A stretch of 64,000 nt of DNA, taken from the NCBI RefSeq assembly GCF_000002995.4, contig NW_025062477.1:13002696-13066695 (forward strand), read 5' to 3'. The notes beneath the pieces were generated by a model. It did no database searches, was not told where the DNA came from, and saw only the letters and a program-made list of their open reading frames with translations. Positions 12,759 through 25,988 of this stretch are shown piece by piece. How positions within the stretch are numbered: position 1 is the first letter of the stretch; every line of letters starts with the position of its first letter. Source of the DNA: Brugia malayi (taxonomy: Eukaryota; Nematoda; Chromadorea; Rhabditida; Onchocercidae). The position numbers and the translations under genes were made by a program.

Positions 12759-15203
12759 TCATAAGGATGAAAAATAACAAACTTTAACAATAGTTTGTGG
12801 AAATGGCGGCGGAAATGGCAAAATCCATGCGGGAAGTACGGCAGTAGCATCTTCGGCACCACAATCACCGATCATAGCATAACTTGTAGAAGCAATTTGT
12901 GAATATAACAAAGTAATGCACTGTATTATGAAATTAAAGACGGAAAAAGCAACAAGCAGAACGATGGACAATCTGCGTTTAACTTCACTGAAACAACCTG
13001 AAAACATGGACACTGAAAGAGGATGAAAAGTAATAAACTTTCCACAATCCTACAAAGATGGATGAAAATAGGATCAAATTTTATATAATAAATTCTTTAA
13101 AGTTGACGAATTTACTGCCAGGAACGGTGATAATTCAACGCTTCAATAATAAGTGAAATGTTTTAGAAATCATATTAAAGCTGTTGATTTTTTGGACATG
13201 AACTAACGACTAATGACGTTAAATTGAATTAGTAATAATTAGCCTGCAACAATTTACCGTTTACCCATCTATGAAATATGATAAGAGATGATACAATTCA
13301 ACTGCACTTTCTGATGACTATCAGTAGTGTAAACATTATGTAATCACAGCAAATGAGAACTTAAAATATCATAAGTTGTAATATGAGCAGTTGATAAAAT
13401 CTTACCTGTAAAATAAAACCATTCTTTGGCTGTGTGTTTACCGATTTCTTCGTTTTTTGTATAATTTTGTAGCAGAATTAGTGGAGAACACTTCAACTGA
13501 CTCCTTACACAACATGAATGTGGCAAATAGCAGCCATTCCTCGTGCAATGAGACCACTGATTCCCATCGGTTATCAGTTGGCTGAAATTTGCAGTTGATT
13601 AATTTTAAAATTCGTAATTCTAGAAAGAAATGAAAATTAGATTTGGGTATAACTTGATGGAAATATATGGCAATGGCTGTAGAAAAGTATGTTTATAGGC
13701 ATGTATTTCTGTTAAATGTTCAAATATAGACTGATTGAATATTTGACTACTGTTAGAATTCAATAAGTTGTCGAAATAAGTATTTGAAAAAATAGTTTTG
13801 TAATGTTAGATGTAAAAAAAAAGTTGGGATGAAGATTTTCCTGAAAGAAATTTGAATTAAATCATTGAAGACAATCAGCGGAAATTTGAAATGAATACTA
13901 AATAATAAGTATGTAAATGTAGAAAATAATTTAGAAATGAACAGTACAAATTGCTTCATATTAACGTCTCTCCATAAAGCGTTAAAAGAACCAAATCTAA
14001 CTTACGATTCTAATAAATTATTGTTGGCTGTTAGAGGTAACCAGTCTTCATAACCAAAAACACCACAACATTCGAAAAACCCTTGCAACCAATTCATTTC
14101 ATGACGATCTGTTGGTTTTGTACTAAAGCGGATCATACGCTAAAAATAGAATAACTTTGTTGATGAATGATATTACTCTTAAATTACTCAAAAAAGAAAA
14201 AAAAAAAATCAAAGTCAATATTTAATCCCAGGCTTACTTTCAAGAAGGATTGAAAATAATAATTCTTTACAATATTGCTGAAAAACTTGCTTCACCTTAG
14301 TTATCCCAATTTTTAAGAAAGTATCGAAGTTTCGATAATAAATGATGGTGACAACAGTGATGAATAAGGAGAAAATGAGTGAGATCATTAGAACCGATAT
14401 TAACAGCTGAAATATAAAAGTTCCAATTAACATTTCAGCATTTTCTGTCAATTTCCATGATCTTTTACAAGATTTACAAGTTGCACTGATTCTGTCTGAT
14501 TCTGTTTCATCAGATAACTTCAGTGAAATTTCATAAGGAGCCTCATAAGAAGAGATTTTGTCATTGAATTCAAAAGGATAATGAATCTTTGATGAAAAGG
14601 AAAAAAAATATTCAGCAGAATAAAACAGATTAACCTTAAGATGCTGCGAAGTCCATCTCGAATAAGCTTCTCGTTGTTCGGCAAAAGCAATTATCGAGTA
14701 AACATGGACTGCCAACATAAACAATTGCAGTACGGCAGTCACGAAAGGTATTAGGCCTACCAAATAACTAGCCAATTTATGGTGGATAACGAATTGTGTT
14801 ACACTTTGTCTATAACTTCAAAGTTTTTTGATAATATGAAAACAAACGCAATCTTTCATTTCGGATATGTCTTCAAATCACGCCGATCACGTAAAATGTT
14901 AAAAATTACACGCCAATTCCTTGTAGTCAAGTCAAACGCACATTTGATGACGTGTCAGCAAAAAGTTTTATCAAGAAAGCTGTGCCTTCTTTCTGGAATC
15001 GAAAGGAAACATGAAAAACGTACAGTTATTATTACCAAACAAGAAATAACGTAAGGAAACACGTACGCCAGTATTGGCAGTACCAAGAAATGGTAGATTT
15101 CACTGACAAAAATGAGGAAAGCAGAGATAGCGTGCAAGAAGCATGCTACCAAGGCATATTTCCTGCGTCTTGCGTGATCCATACGCATCAACGGATATAT
15201 CAT
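12759..15203 (-). CDS. Divergent tetraspanin
   Basis: Six exons in consistent phase: 15067-15203, 14635-14767, 14296-14586, 14006-14139, 13406-13581 and 12759-13012, giving about 374 residues. Tetraspanins are four-pass membrane organisers with a cysteine-rich second extracellular loop. Visible hydrophobic segments: TM1 (ALVACFLHAISAFLIFVSEI), TM2 (around LIPFVTAVLQLFMLAVHVYS), TM3 (LLISVLMISLIFSLFITVV) and TM4 (LSIVLLVAFSVFNFIIQ). The large loop has the diagnostic WLQGFFECCGVFGYEDW (CCG motif), then NGCYLPHSCC and a further Cys. The C-terminal tail is about 50 residues, partly Pro-rich. An in-frame TAG lies just before the first ATG, so the start is firm. Two points are odd. TM2 and TM3 are separated by about 65 polar residues with a CKSC, where classic tetraspanins have a very short loop. 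The 48-nt intron at 14587-14634 is a multiple of three and open in frame, so it could be retained. Confidence 0.85.
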
Positions 15204-16474
15204 TCTTGTCTAAATCATTTAGATATGCCATGAATCATGAGGTTATGGGTCATAAGGCTATCATAAGTTATGTGAGGTTTTCTTTACATTAAAGCATAAT
15301 GAAATATGATTAATCTCATAAACTGACTCTAATTCAGTTTCATTTTCTAAATATAGTGATTGACATAAACTTCTGACTGACTCGTCCGTCAAACTTCTAA
15401 AGTGTTGAGAGTAGTTGAACTCATGTGTAACAGCATGCTAGAATAAGCATAAGCCATGCTTAAGACTATCAGTTCCACGTCTCATCCATACATTCAGTTC
15501 AAAGGAATTTCAAATCATTTCTTCGAACCTAATGATAAACTTATTAGCAGTCAGTAATTTGGTCTTTGACCCTTCCATTCTATCTATCAAATAGTTCAGG
15601 CACCTATGTTTATCTCTGAATGAATGGCAAGAACGACCATAAACGAATCTTTCGTACGGATACAATAACTGTTTCTGTTTGAATATCTTCCAATAATAAC
15701 GACAACTGAAGTGCAGCGGCACAGACAAAAATTAGAAAAGTTTGGAAGAAGCAATATGCTGCGTATACTTCACTCACACCAAAAATACAAGGTGGTTTCC
15801 TTACCTATTGTTTATTACTGCTAAACATTAGATCCGTAAACTATCGTGTTTGGGACGGAACTGTGTCTGAAAGATGGTCATGAATTCTTCTTATAAAGAT
15901 TTTCCTTCCTTTTCACACAAATATCATTTTTTAATATTGAAGATACACACAGGTGTTTGAATTACAAAATAATATTTGTATTAAAAGAAAGGAAATTCCC
16001 ATAACAATTTATAAAAAACTTTTTCAAAATGACTGTGCTTACCTTTTTTACCAATTTCAGAATCTTGAGAAAATTTGCTGGACATGAATTGCTGATGAAA
16101 AGTTTTATGACTCGTTATGACGGAGAATTCAAAATACCCAAAAATCGACAAACTATACAAATGTAATGGTGAAAGTTACAAATACTTACAAATCACAAAT
16201 ATACAATGTAGTTTTTAAACCGATTCTCAACGACAGATTTGCGTAAATTGACAAAATTACCTCATATAAAAACCGTATGGTAACCTTTAAAAAACCCTAA
16301 AAATGAAATTTGCATTGTTTTTTATGCAGTAAATCTTCTTTTCTTTTAACTCGTAATCAGACTTTTGAATACACTGTAAATACAAATATTGTATAATAAG
16401 AAATCAAATAGTATCGCATCGCTGTATATCACAAATAAATTCACACCGATTAGAAAAACCAATCCAGCTTTTTT
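15204..16474. other. Intergenic spacer
   Basis: Space between the 5' end of the tetraspanin gene and the stop codon of the F-box gene, both on the minus strand. It should hold the tetraspanin promoter and the F-box gene 3' UTR. No coding feature or repeat of note was recognised. Confidence 0.55.
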
Positions 16475-19400
16475 TTACAGAAGTAGTAACATGTCTACAA
16501 ATTGTTGAGGAGTAACACGTACCGAAGGTGTATCTTTCGATATACATGGATGTCCATGATCCTGAAGATATACGCCCATGGTTTTTACAACGGGATTTAC
16601 ATTTCAGTATTGTGATTATGCAGTAAAATTAAAATAAAACACATCACGTCACATATCCTATGCTCAGCAAAAAATTTCATTTCTAATCCGAAATCCCCTA
16701 GTTAAGAAAAGGAAAATTACATTTTCACAACCGTAAACAAATGTAGAAAAACTTTATTTAAAAATTAACGCCAAAAGTAATAAAAATACCTTCCAAAATA
16801 TCGCTTTACAGTGGCAACAGAGATGAATTAAATCAGCATAAAATTCTCGCAGTCCACAATGTTTTTTAAGTTCGAAGAACGCATGACGCCAGGAAATCGG
16901 GTCTTTCTTAATTTTCGCAGTTTGCTCTTGCGTAAAGTGAAAACTGCATAGAGATGCCCAAAGCTGTTCTTCTTTTTTGACAATGGCATCCAAAACTTCA
17001 TGTGCTTTAGCAACTTCAAGCAGCGAAACATGATCGGGAAGTTTTCTGTACGAAAAAACATGTTTAATTAACGTAAACATTTAGAAATAGCTTGAAGAAG
17101 TGCAATGTGAGAATTCAGAAAAGTATTGAAATTGTAGACCTATTCACTATTAATCTGTTGTATTTGAATGCTTGACTTAACCAAGTAATAGATAACTATA
17201 AGAAACAAGAAAATAACTTGAACAGTCCTGTTAAAAACTGGAATAACTATTGCTCCTAAATGACTGTGATTTAAAAGAATCTATACCCCAATAAAGAAAA
17301 GAAACAACAATAAACTTTTATGAGTGATCCAAATATTTCGAGTGCTAAAAATTAATCGAAGAATTGATCGATGATATTTTAGTAACTCCACCGCTTTATA
17401 CAAAATTAGTGATACTATTTCTTTATACCAAGGATTTCTACTTAAAACAAAAACATACCTTAAGATGATTGACAAAATCTCTCGTGGTAAATCCATGAAT
17501 GTTACTGACTCTTCATCACTATCCGCTAATGTACGTGGTCGTTGTTCGGAAATAAGTTCCAACAAATCGCCAATCATATTTAGCTGCTTCGAAACTAATT
17601 GAGGTGAACCATATAAGTGACCCTCAAGACCCGTACCAAAATCACAGACAAGAGATCGTGCTATGGATATGTGGAGGTCCCTCTCGACACCTAAATATTC
17701 AAGCAAACGTAAGGATCTTAATATTCGAATGATATTTTCATGTTTTTATTTCTAACCTTTTTCAAATTATTGCAACAGAAGATTTGTACATGATGACCTC
17801 AGATTATAAGATACTTTCTTTAAATGAAAATAAAACTAACATATAAGTACAATTGCCTTAATAATGGAAAGAAGAGCTTTTCGAGCAGTAGCACTAAGAT
17901 TTTGCAACTTCTCCTGAACGAGGATTTGCACAACCTGCAAATGAACTGCATGAGATCTTTAATATTTACACACATATGTATCTTAATATTCACACATATG
18001 TATCTTTAATATTTACACATTCCATTCAACGAACAAAAAAAAAAAGTCCTTTAAACCTTCAATATTTAAAACTTACTTTACAGATATAATTGAATCTCCG
18101 GACATCGCTCACAGCTCGTGCCAAGTCCAATCGATGAAATGCCTCACTCATACTTGTACATCCAACAAACTGAATAAGGTGAATTGTTGCAAACAAATCT
18201 CAACAAGTAAACATACCAAAGGTTCTCCGTTGAATTCCAAATTATTTCTCATTTCACGATATTTTATAACTCTGCATAGTTTTGCTAAACAAACTATTCA
18301 AAAAATTCAAGTAAGCACCGCTTTTTCATAATTGTACATGTTTTTAAAATAATTTTAAAATAAAGAATATCTAAAAAATCCAATCATTAGATTGTGAATT
18401 GCTGAGAGTGCTCAGAAAGATTTTTGAACACTTCGTATGTGAAATAAAATCAGTAATTTGACTACAAAAGAAACTGGTCTTTCAAAATGTAGCATCCAGT
18501 AAGTTACAACAGAAACATTTAAAAAATTCAGTAGTGCTAACTTCCTTGGATTTTCCAGTTTTGACGAAACAGTGTGGAATCCAATCATCACCTTCTGAAA
18601 CTGGAAATTTCTTTTTGATTAATTTTTCTTTTCATTAAGAAGAAAACTAACAATAGTTAACTATCAGACGCCAACATCAGATCATTTTAATTTTTATCTT
18701 GATCATTCTCTCATTAAAGTACATTTAACATATGGTAGCATTGACTTAGCTTATTCAGCAGTCATCCATTAAAATGAATAGTTCAAATCTTAGCTGAAGA
18801 AGTAAAGAATAACAAGAAGTTACCGGAATCATCAGTATCCGATCGCTGACAATTTTCATCGTTACTTGATAGCGACATCGAAGAAATATTTTTCACTAGT
18901 GAACTAAAAACTGGTGATCGCGTTGTATCAACTGCTTCTTCTACCTGCTACAATTTAAAAATTCAGCATGCATTAAGTTGTTTTTTATTAGTAAGACAAT
19001 AAAAACAAGTTCGACTTCATAGAGATAAAACCTCTCAGCTTTGTGGAATTCACCTTTCCGTGAAGTTTCGCTACAGTAGTGCTTGTCGGAAAGACATCAT
19101 TGTACGGAATTTTTTCTCTTCAATATATATTTGCTGAAGAATGAAAATGAAAAAGACTTCTACTTTAAGATTAGGATTCCTTCCCTAAAGAGAATTGGAG
19201 TAAAAACAAAGTTGTTGGGATGAATATTCAAAAACAAGGATCATGAACTATCCATCATCTTCTGTTTGAAATATTTTTAAAAGGATGCCATTGATATTTG
19301 GAAGTTATATCGACTAATCGATAAAAAATATCCTGTACTTATATTTCCTAAAGTTTCTCATTATCTAACTGGGTCTCGATATAACTTCAAATTTTTCGCT

Positions 19401-19851
19401 GATGTTTGTTAAAGTGCGATGATTTATTGATACCGCCCGGTATGCACTTAACGCTACATAACAGAGACTGACATGTTTGTCAGTAAAAGAAATTATGCAA
19501 ACAGTGATTGCTTCTTTCAAATGAAAAAATCAATCATTTTAAGAGTATGGTACTTATTCGACCTAAAATAAATCATCTTTCTAGAAATTTTTTCAGTTAC
19601 ATTTGTAAAGTGTGATACTGGGATCGCACTATTAAGAATACAATAACTTCATAAAGTTTATTTATGAATCACTTTTTCTCATAAAAACGACGGTCCTATT
19701 CTCTTCTTTCTATCTGAAAATTTGGACCAAAGGTGAATTCATTAACAATTACCTGAATTGGTCGTAGTTTCACTTGTTCCCATCCATCGGTATTGGAGCA
19801 CCATACCCAAGTTTCACCGGGTGCTCGCCAGTCCTTCCCGATAAACGGCAT
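16475..19851 (-). CDS. mfb-1: F-box protein, FBXO25/FBXO32 (atrogin/MFB-1) family
   Basis: Substrate receptor of an SCF-type ubiquitin ligase; vertebrate FBXO32 (atrogin-1) acts in muscle protein breakdown. Exons: 19753-19851, 18824-18947, 18542-18594, about 18217-18271 (5' edge unsure), 18077-18169, 17841-17934, 17459-17690, 16790-17045 and 16475-16561. The N-terminus MPFIGKDWRAPGETWV matches the family start. GCTSMSEAFHRLD and RRFNYICK mark the conserved N-terminal helices. The F-box is ESVTFMDLPREIL then IILRKLPDHVSLL, followed by QLWASLCSFHF. A Cys/His cluster HLCCHCKAIFWK and DHGHPC...TPQQFVDML close the protein, as in the family. Order and spacing fit full-length homologues. The only weak point is the join between exons 3 and 4, where phases do not match simply, so a small exon or an alternative acceptor near 18271-18300 is likely. 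Confidence 0.9.
17960..18022. repeat. Short tandem repeat in F-box gene intron
   Basis: A unit of about 22-25 bp built on TTTACACACATATGTATC recurs imperfectly about two and a half times. It lies in the intron between the exons at 18077-18169 and 17841-17934. It looks like a minisatellite; no function is suggested. Confidence 0.6.
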
Positions 19852-22515
19852 TTTCCGTATTTTACAAGATTAAGATGAAGAGAACAGTTGGAAAGAAGGG
19901 TACCCCCCTGAGGGTACGTAATTACAAACTTCTTTCTTTCAAACGAGTTGACCCACTCTTCCGAAACGATAATAAAATGTACTGGTCGTTTGAACACGAA
20001 ATGAATGGAGACGAATCGGAATGGCTTATGATGGCACAAAACTAACCCACCTTTCCTCTCCTATCTCTTCTTTTCTCTCCAACAAGACGAATCCACCTGA
20101 AACATAATTAATTGATTGAAAAGATCTTCTCGAACTTCACATTACTGACACTTCACGTTAAACTTTCACAAGATAACGTTGTGGATGGCACGAATAAATC
20201 GGCATTTCTTTGTGGTTCACTCTTCACTATCTCGAAACACATCATCTGATTAGCAGAAATGGCAAATAGAAGAAAGTACAAACATTTATCAGTCAGCTGC
20301 ACATCTCAACAAAATAATGTGGAGAATAAAGCAGATGAACCTATACTGAAAAGGATAATGTGCCAAGAAATACTGCAATTCTCCCTCACTCTTCATCTGA
20401 AACCTACTCAATATCATACGACGACATATACATACATCTGTTAATATTAAATAGTGAAAGGATATGTGTGCCTGCATGCAGCATAGCTTAATTTACACGT
20501 AATTTAATGTCATGTTGACAGGAAAGCACCACTTAAAGCTTGTACGGATGTGAGAAATCCAGTACTGTTTCAAGGTTTGATATTACTATCTACTTGTTTC
20601 ACTTCTTCGGCATTATCACAAAATGAAAAGGTTTGTCAGGAAGATTTCCATCAAAAAATGTAAAACTATCAACAAAAAAAAAAAAAAAAAATATAGCCTA
20701 ATTAACATAGGATACTTACTACATATAAAATTTAATGCTATTTTACACCCTAATGTCCTCTACTAATTACTCTGCTCCTCATTACAGCTTGTATTGTCAA
20801 ACTGTAGAGGTGCCTTATGACAACGTCCTGAAATGACTACATTCAATGAGAATGACATTTGTTCTATTTTATTTACCTGTATTTCTCTTACATAAATTGC
20901 TTTCTAAATGTTTTCCTTCTCTGCTAAAACTTCTATTCTCTGACGGTCTTATCTTTCACAAAATTCATTCATAGATTTATTTATATGATTGAATTTTCAC
21001 AGGTGATCAGTGGCCGACTCTCAAAGATACCTATCAGAAAAGGAATCTACTCACTTTTCAATCTATAAGCATGTTTAGATTTTACCAACATTTGATCACT
21101 ACTTGAACACAAGCATTACTTACACTATTTAATCATATGTTATCCTTCCTATTAGACATATTTAATTCAAGTTGTTTTGTCAATAAAGTAAAGGGAATGC
21201 AATTTCATGTACACTGCATACCGCGATGAGACGATGAAGAGAAAAGAAGCAATTGACTGCGAAATATATAAAAACAGTTTGCACTGATTTGATGTGTATG
21301 AGATGATGGATCTCTGCAGTTAAAATATTACCTACCATTAGCCTTCCTTATAAAGCATCATCGTACGTCGTATAAACAATGTCAAACAGCGCCGTAGCAA
21401 CAACATCAAAATCAATATATGATCTAAAATTTAGAGAGACGGAGAGAGAGAGGAAAATGAACTACTTCGTTCTATAGTGATTTCTTAACTTAGACTAGTT
21501 GTTACGATAGTATTCAGTCTTATATCGTTCCAAACAGAGAAATGAATGATGAATGTTGCAACTTTAGAATTATTAGCTAACATTTGTTTAAATATAATGT
21601 GAGTGTCATCTTCACAATTACTGTTTAATAGTTAGTATAGATGTGTACACATAACATTTCACAACCTCAGCTCCTGTCCACCCTACTCGTTTATATCAGT
21701 CTTGCTTCCCTCATAACGAAAATAACATATTGGGCTGATAGTGAGAAGGAATCAATAACTTGGAACTAACCACTGAAATGAATTACAAAGTACTCAACAA
21801 CACAACGAAATTTATTGATATTCTTGTCAATTTGCTATTCTGCTAAATTTGCTAAATATTCTATGCCCAAAGTCTTCGTATAATATTAAGCATATAGTAA
21901 GACCACGCCTCCACATACAAATCTGGCGCAAAATTACTAATAAACGGAATCGAAGGTTAAATTTCAGCCTTTGCTGGTGGAAGGATCTAGTTAATCAAAT
22001 CTACAACAAACTTATGCAGAATCCCCATTCTAGAATCTCGAATACTTTCCAGAATACTCTCTTTCTCCGTTTAAAAAGTAATCAGCCTTCCTATCTGATT
22101 TGTCCTTGCACTTATCGAGCAACCAACCATCCGCAGAGTTGTTATATGTGAGATATGTTGTACAGCACACACAAATTTTATGTGCTGTTGAATGCTCAAA
22201 ACAGACAATCGCTTTGAAAGAAATTTCAGAATGTTTATATCAAAAGTCAGCACTTTTCCAAAGCACTTGCATAGCAGTGGTTGAGTAATTCCTTTTCTAT
22301 CAATACCAAATATAAGTAAGCGGAACTAGTATAACCAAGTTTATACATACACATGTTTTTATTTTAAAGTCTTCATTGATTTCAAAACATTTCAGCGACA
22401 AAATAGATCAGCCTTAACATCCTGCCTCAACAACGATACCGTATCATCTTTTCCTTTCTACATTCCATCTCATATCAAGTCAATGTTCCACTGTAAAAAG
22501 AAATATTCCTTCTGG
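19852..22515. other. Intergenic: F-box promoter side and ataxin-10 3' flank
   Basis: About 2.7 kb between the F-box start codon and the ataxin-10 stop codon, both minus strand. The half next to 19851 should hold the F-box promoter. A poly-A tract (about 20672-20690) and an AGAGAG-rich stretch (about 21435-21452) are visible. No phased exons were found on either strand. Confidence 0.55.
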
Positions 22516-25500
22516 TTATCGTGGTACTGGTTTAAGTCGAATCTTCTTTGTTTCCTGGTCATACACAGCACACAAACCTAATTCTCTCAACAAACCATCT
22601 CGTTCTATAATTGCTGATGGTTCCTGTAATGGAAAAAACGTTAGAAATTCAAAAATTTCTGTATAAAACAACACGAAATCAAAAGTTTACATTCTATAAT
22701 ATAGACATACACATAACAAATAGAGAAGTTCTACCTCTGAAAGTTGAGCAAGTCGTAACTGATTTGGTGAATAGCCTAAAACCAAATGTCGCAGAGCAGA
22801 AATTGCATAAAGTCTCTGAAACCACAAATCATGACTTTTTTATCCTTATATTTTGCAAATTTCATTTCTTACAGTTTGTTGTGGGTTTTCATTTTGTTAA
22901 GAAATAAATCAAGTGTAATAAAATATGAAGTGGATGCAATAGCTCAACCCATTCCCCTAAACAAAGAACTCAGGAAAAAAATTTTTCAAAGAAAAAAAAA
23001 TAAATACCCAACAATCACAAACCCCAGTCGGATTATGGTCATCGCGTATGCACATGCAATTTAACAGCAATGAGATGCTATCATTTGCTCCAAAGTATTC
23101 ACGTATCATATCATTTTCGTGACATAGAATGCCAATTAATTCCAGGCACGACAATTTCATGGTTTCAATCAGCTTTACATTACCAAATGTGCTGAATTAT
23201 AACATCTTTCGTAATTTTAAAGCATTTCTTATGAAAAAAAAAGGACAATCTACATATACAATGCCAACCAGTGATACCGTAGGAACTATAACAAAGATTA
23301 ATTTCATACTAATGTGATTAATGTTCAGTCGAAACGATCATCACGATATTTAGTAGATTAAAAGAAGAATAACCTTAAAGCTATAGCTAAATTATAGACA
23401 TAGCCTATATTAGCTGCACTTCTTGGTAACAACTTAAATCCAGGTCGATCGCTGAATTTTTCTTGGGATTTCGAACTGCATGTTTCACTTTGGTATTTGA
23501 TAAAATCATAGTGCAGTATCTGAAAAACTTAAAATACTTAAGTAATTAACTTAATAAATGCGTTATTTCCTTTTTTCATGTAATCCAAAATCGCTAGACG
23601 ATTTAGCCGCATGACCAACAGTGATGCTTTTATTAGGAAGAACTGAAACTCAATTTTCGTTCTTACTGAAAGCCCGCCAGAGATTTTCTTAAAACTTTCA
23701 TCCTTGCCGAAATTCTGATCTTTCATTCTTTGCTTGATCCAAACTCATGCATCCTTAATCCATTAAAGTAATTACTTCAATAAAATTAAAACCACACATA
23801 AAATCAGTTTAGAGATGATTAACAAACCCCCTCAATTATATGAAGAATTAATTTCGCAGTTGTTAAATCTGTTTTAAATATTGACTGATATTCTTTCACT
23901 GAAACCAATTCCAAAATCATTTCCAGCAAAACATGAATGCGGAAGATGCTATTAAAGTTGTTCATCCCTTTGTATTCTTCCATTTTACTATCTTTTTCAA
24001 ACGTGCCAAATTTCCTTAGTGCCTTCTCCAAGAATATTAATACATATCTTACATTTCCAGCAGCAAGCTAAAATAAAAGTATAAAGTATGCATAATTGAA
24101 TATCAATAAGATCTGCAAATATGACCACATTATTAAAACTGCAGGGTATGAAAGACACGCCTATTGATTTCATTTTGGTTGGAAGGGTCTTCAAAATTAC
24201 CGTAAAAAATGTAAAATTTTGCGTGCAAATACATAATGGATAGAATATAAAAGAAATAAGGACAAAAATAACCTTGACATTACAACCGTTCTTACCAAAT
24301 TCTATCACAGTATCGATAATGTCAATAAATGTATCAGCAGAAGATGGTTCAATGATTTCACCACACACAGTGAGAAAGTTATCATTAAATTCCAAATACT
24401 TGGCAAATACTGCTAATAACCAGGATCTGCATTTATAAATCTAACAATTCTAAGATGACAAAACACAACTGTTCTGCGATGAATTTCATAACTTGTTCTA
24501 AAAATCTATCAAATTTTTAGAAACTCTATTTTCAGTCAATAAATTATACACGGAACATCCCTATAATATAATTAAACTGTGTTATACATTAAACTCCCAC
24601 CAATGCGAGTCAAATCACAATGATCAACCTTTTATCATAAGCTTTTGCCAGGGCATCACAATTTTGAGATTCACTACCATTCTCTGACACCATTTCGTTG
24701 TTCTCTAATCTAAAAAATCATGTAACATACAGTAATATGCAGAAATTAAATCATGAAATTAGAATTTTGAGCTTTACCGTAAACTCCTCAGACCTTTTTC
24801 TTTAACATACATACCTTTTTATGTCACTGCAAACTTGGTTCCATAAGATACTACATTCAAATGCGAGCTGGTAGTATATCTCTGCAAAAAAGTTTATTAA
24901 ATTACAACGGATTTAAAATCCTTGAAACTTAACTGCAACCACATACAATGTACTCGATAATTTTGCAACGGAATGACATAACAGAAAGCATATGTAGTTC
25001 TTCAACTAATTTCTTAGACTTTTGATTTAATGAGCCTAATGCGAAGAAATACCATAAATATTAAAAGACAGTTTTTGATTTTAAAATGATTATAATTTTA
25101 ATATAGAATGACGCCTGAGTGTATGGAGTAATTGTGATAAATTATTACCGCCATTTTCAGGCTTTGAAAAATTAATCATGGCAGCAAACGTTTCACTTTG
25201 TAACCAATCCAATTTTAGTAATCTTCGGAGACAGTCTTCTGAATACTCATCAGCACATGAACGAAGACTGAATTAAATTATATTAGGATTATTCAGAAAA
25301 AAATATATTCGTTGAAGAATTTTCTTTGTTGAGCAAGCTCGATTAACGATGCATGTTTGACGTCTAATTCTAATAATTTTTACCATTTTAATAGTTGCTG
25401 ATCAAATAAAACAAATGTAACTAGAATTATAAAGTTTCGCTTGAAAAAAAACTAAATCTACTGCATTTCTGAGCCAAGACCAGAGAAGCAGTCATTAAAC

Positions 25501-25988
25501 GACTACCAATTCAGCTTTTCTAACATCAAAGAATGAGAAAAAAGTATGCATTTTACGATTGCGACACAATGTGCAAAAGGCTTCATGTTCATCCTAATTT
25601 TGCAGAATGTGATGTCAAACTGATGTCAAACTTCAAATCCTGTCTACTACGCTACCTTTTCGATTAAACAGTGTAAACCGTTACTCCGAATACCAATAAA
25701 ATATATTTACTTTTCCGAACAATTTCCAGCATTTACAAGGCACTGCATCAGCAACTTGCTCCGTTTCTTTTCCTCAGCACTTATTTCGAAGTCTGCATCG
25801 TCTTTATAATTTTTTAATATAGCTTCAAATATTGACCGCATGAATGAACGTAGCTGTTTCACTTCGAAACTATCCATATATGAACCAAAAGCACTCAACA
25901 CAGTACATCGGCGAAACGACTCGAACCACTCAATATCCAGCTCCTTCGCCCTCTGATCAGTGATATCCAAAAATTTCGCCTCATACAT
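22516..25988 (-). CDS. Ataxin-10 homologue (armadillo-like)
   Basis: Clear exons: 25711-25988, 25149-25267, 24815-24881, 24629-24709, 24273-24426, 23828-24067, 23551-23642, 23374-23519, 23023-23191, 22735-22815 and 22516-22623. Ataxin-10 is an all-helical repeat protein tied to neuronal survival, cilia and cytokinesis in vertebrates. The best match is the conserved C-terminal domain: SCLELIGILCHENDMIREYF, then SISLLLNCMCIRDDHNP, then RLYAISALRHLVLG, then IIERDGLLRELGLC and a short basic tail. The N-terminal exon also fits (LLMQCLVNAGNCSEN..LRSC). The ATG at 25988 is 8 nt after a good acceptor, which suits trans-splicing. The middle is diverged. The junction between 23551-23642 and 23374-23519 is faulty as read: the gap is only 31 nt and the phase is off by one (see findings). 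Confidence 0.82.

Noticed and set aside
15510..15728. 72-codon minus-strand frame with several Cys residues
   Set aside because: No splice-supported partner exons and no recognisable motif; it lies in the spacer upstream of the tetraspanin gene.
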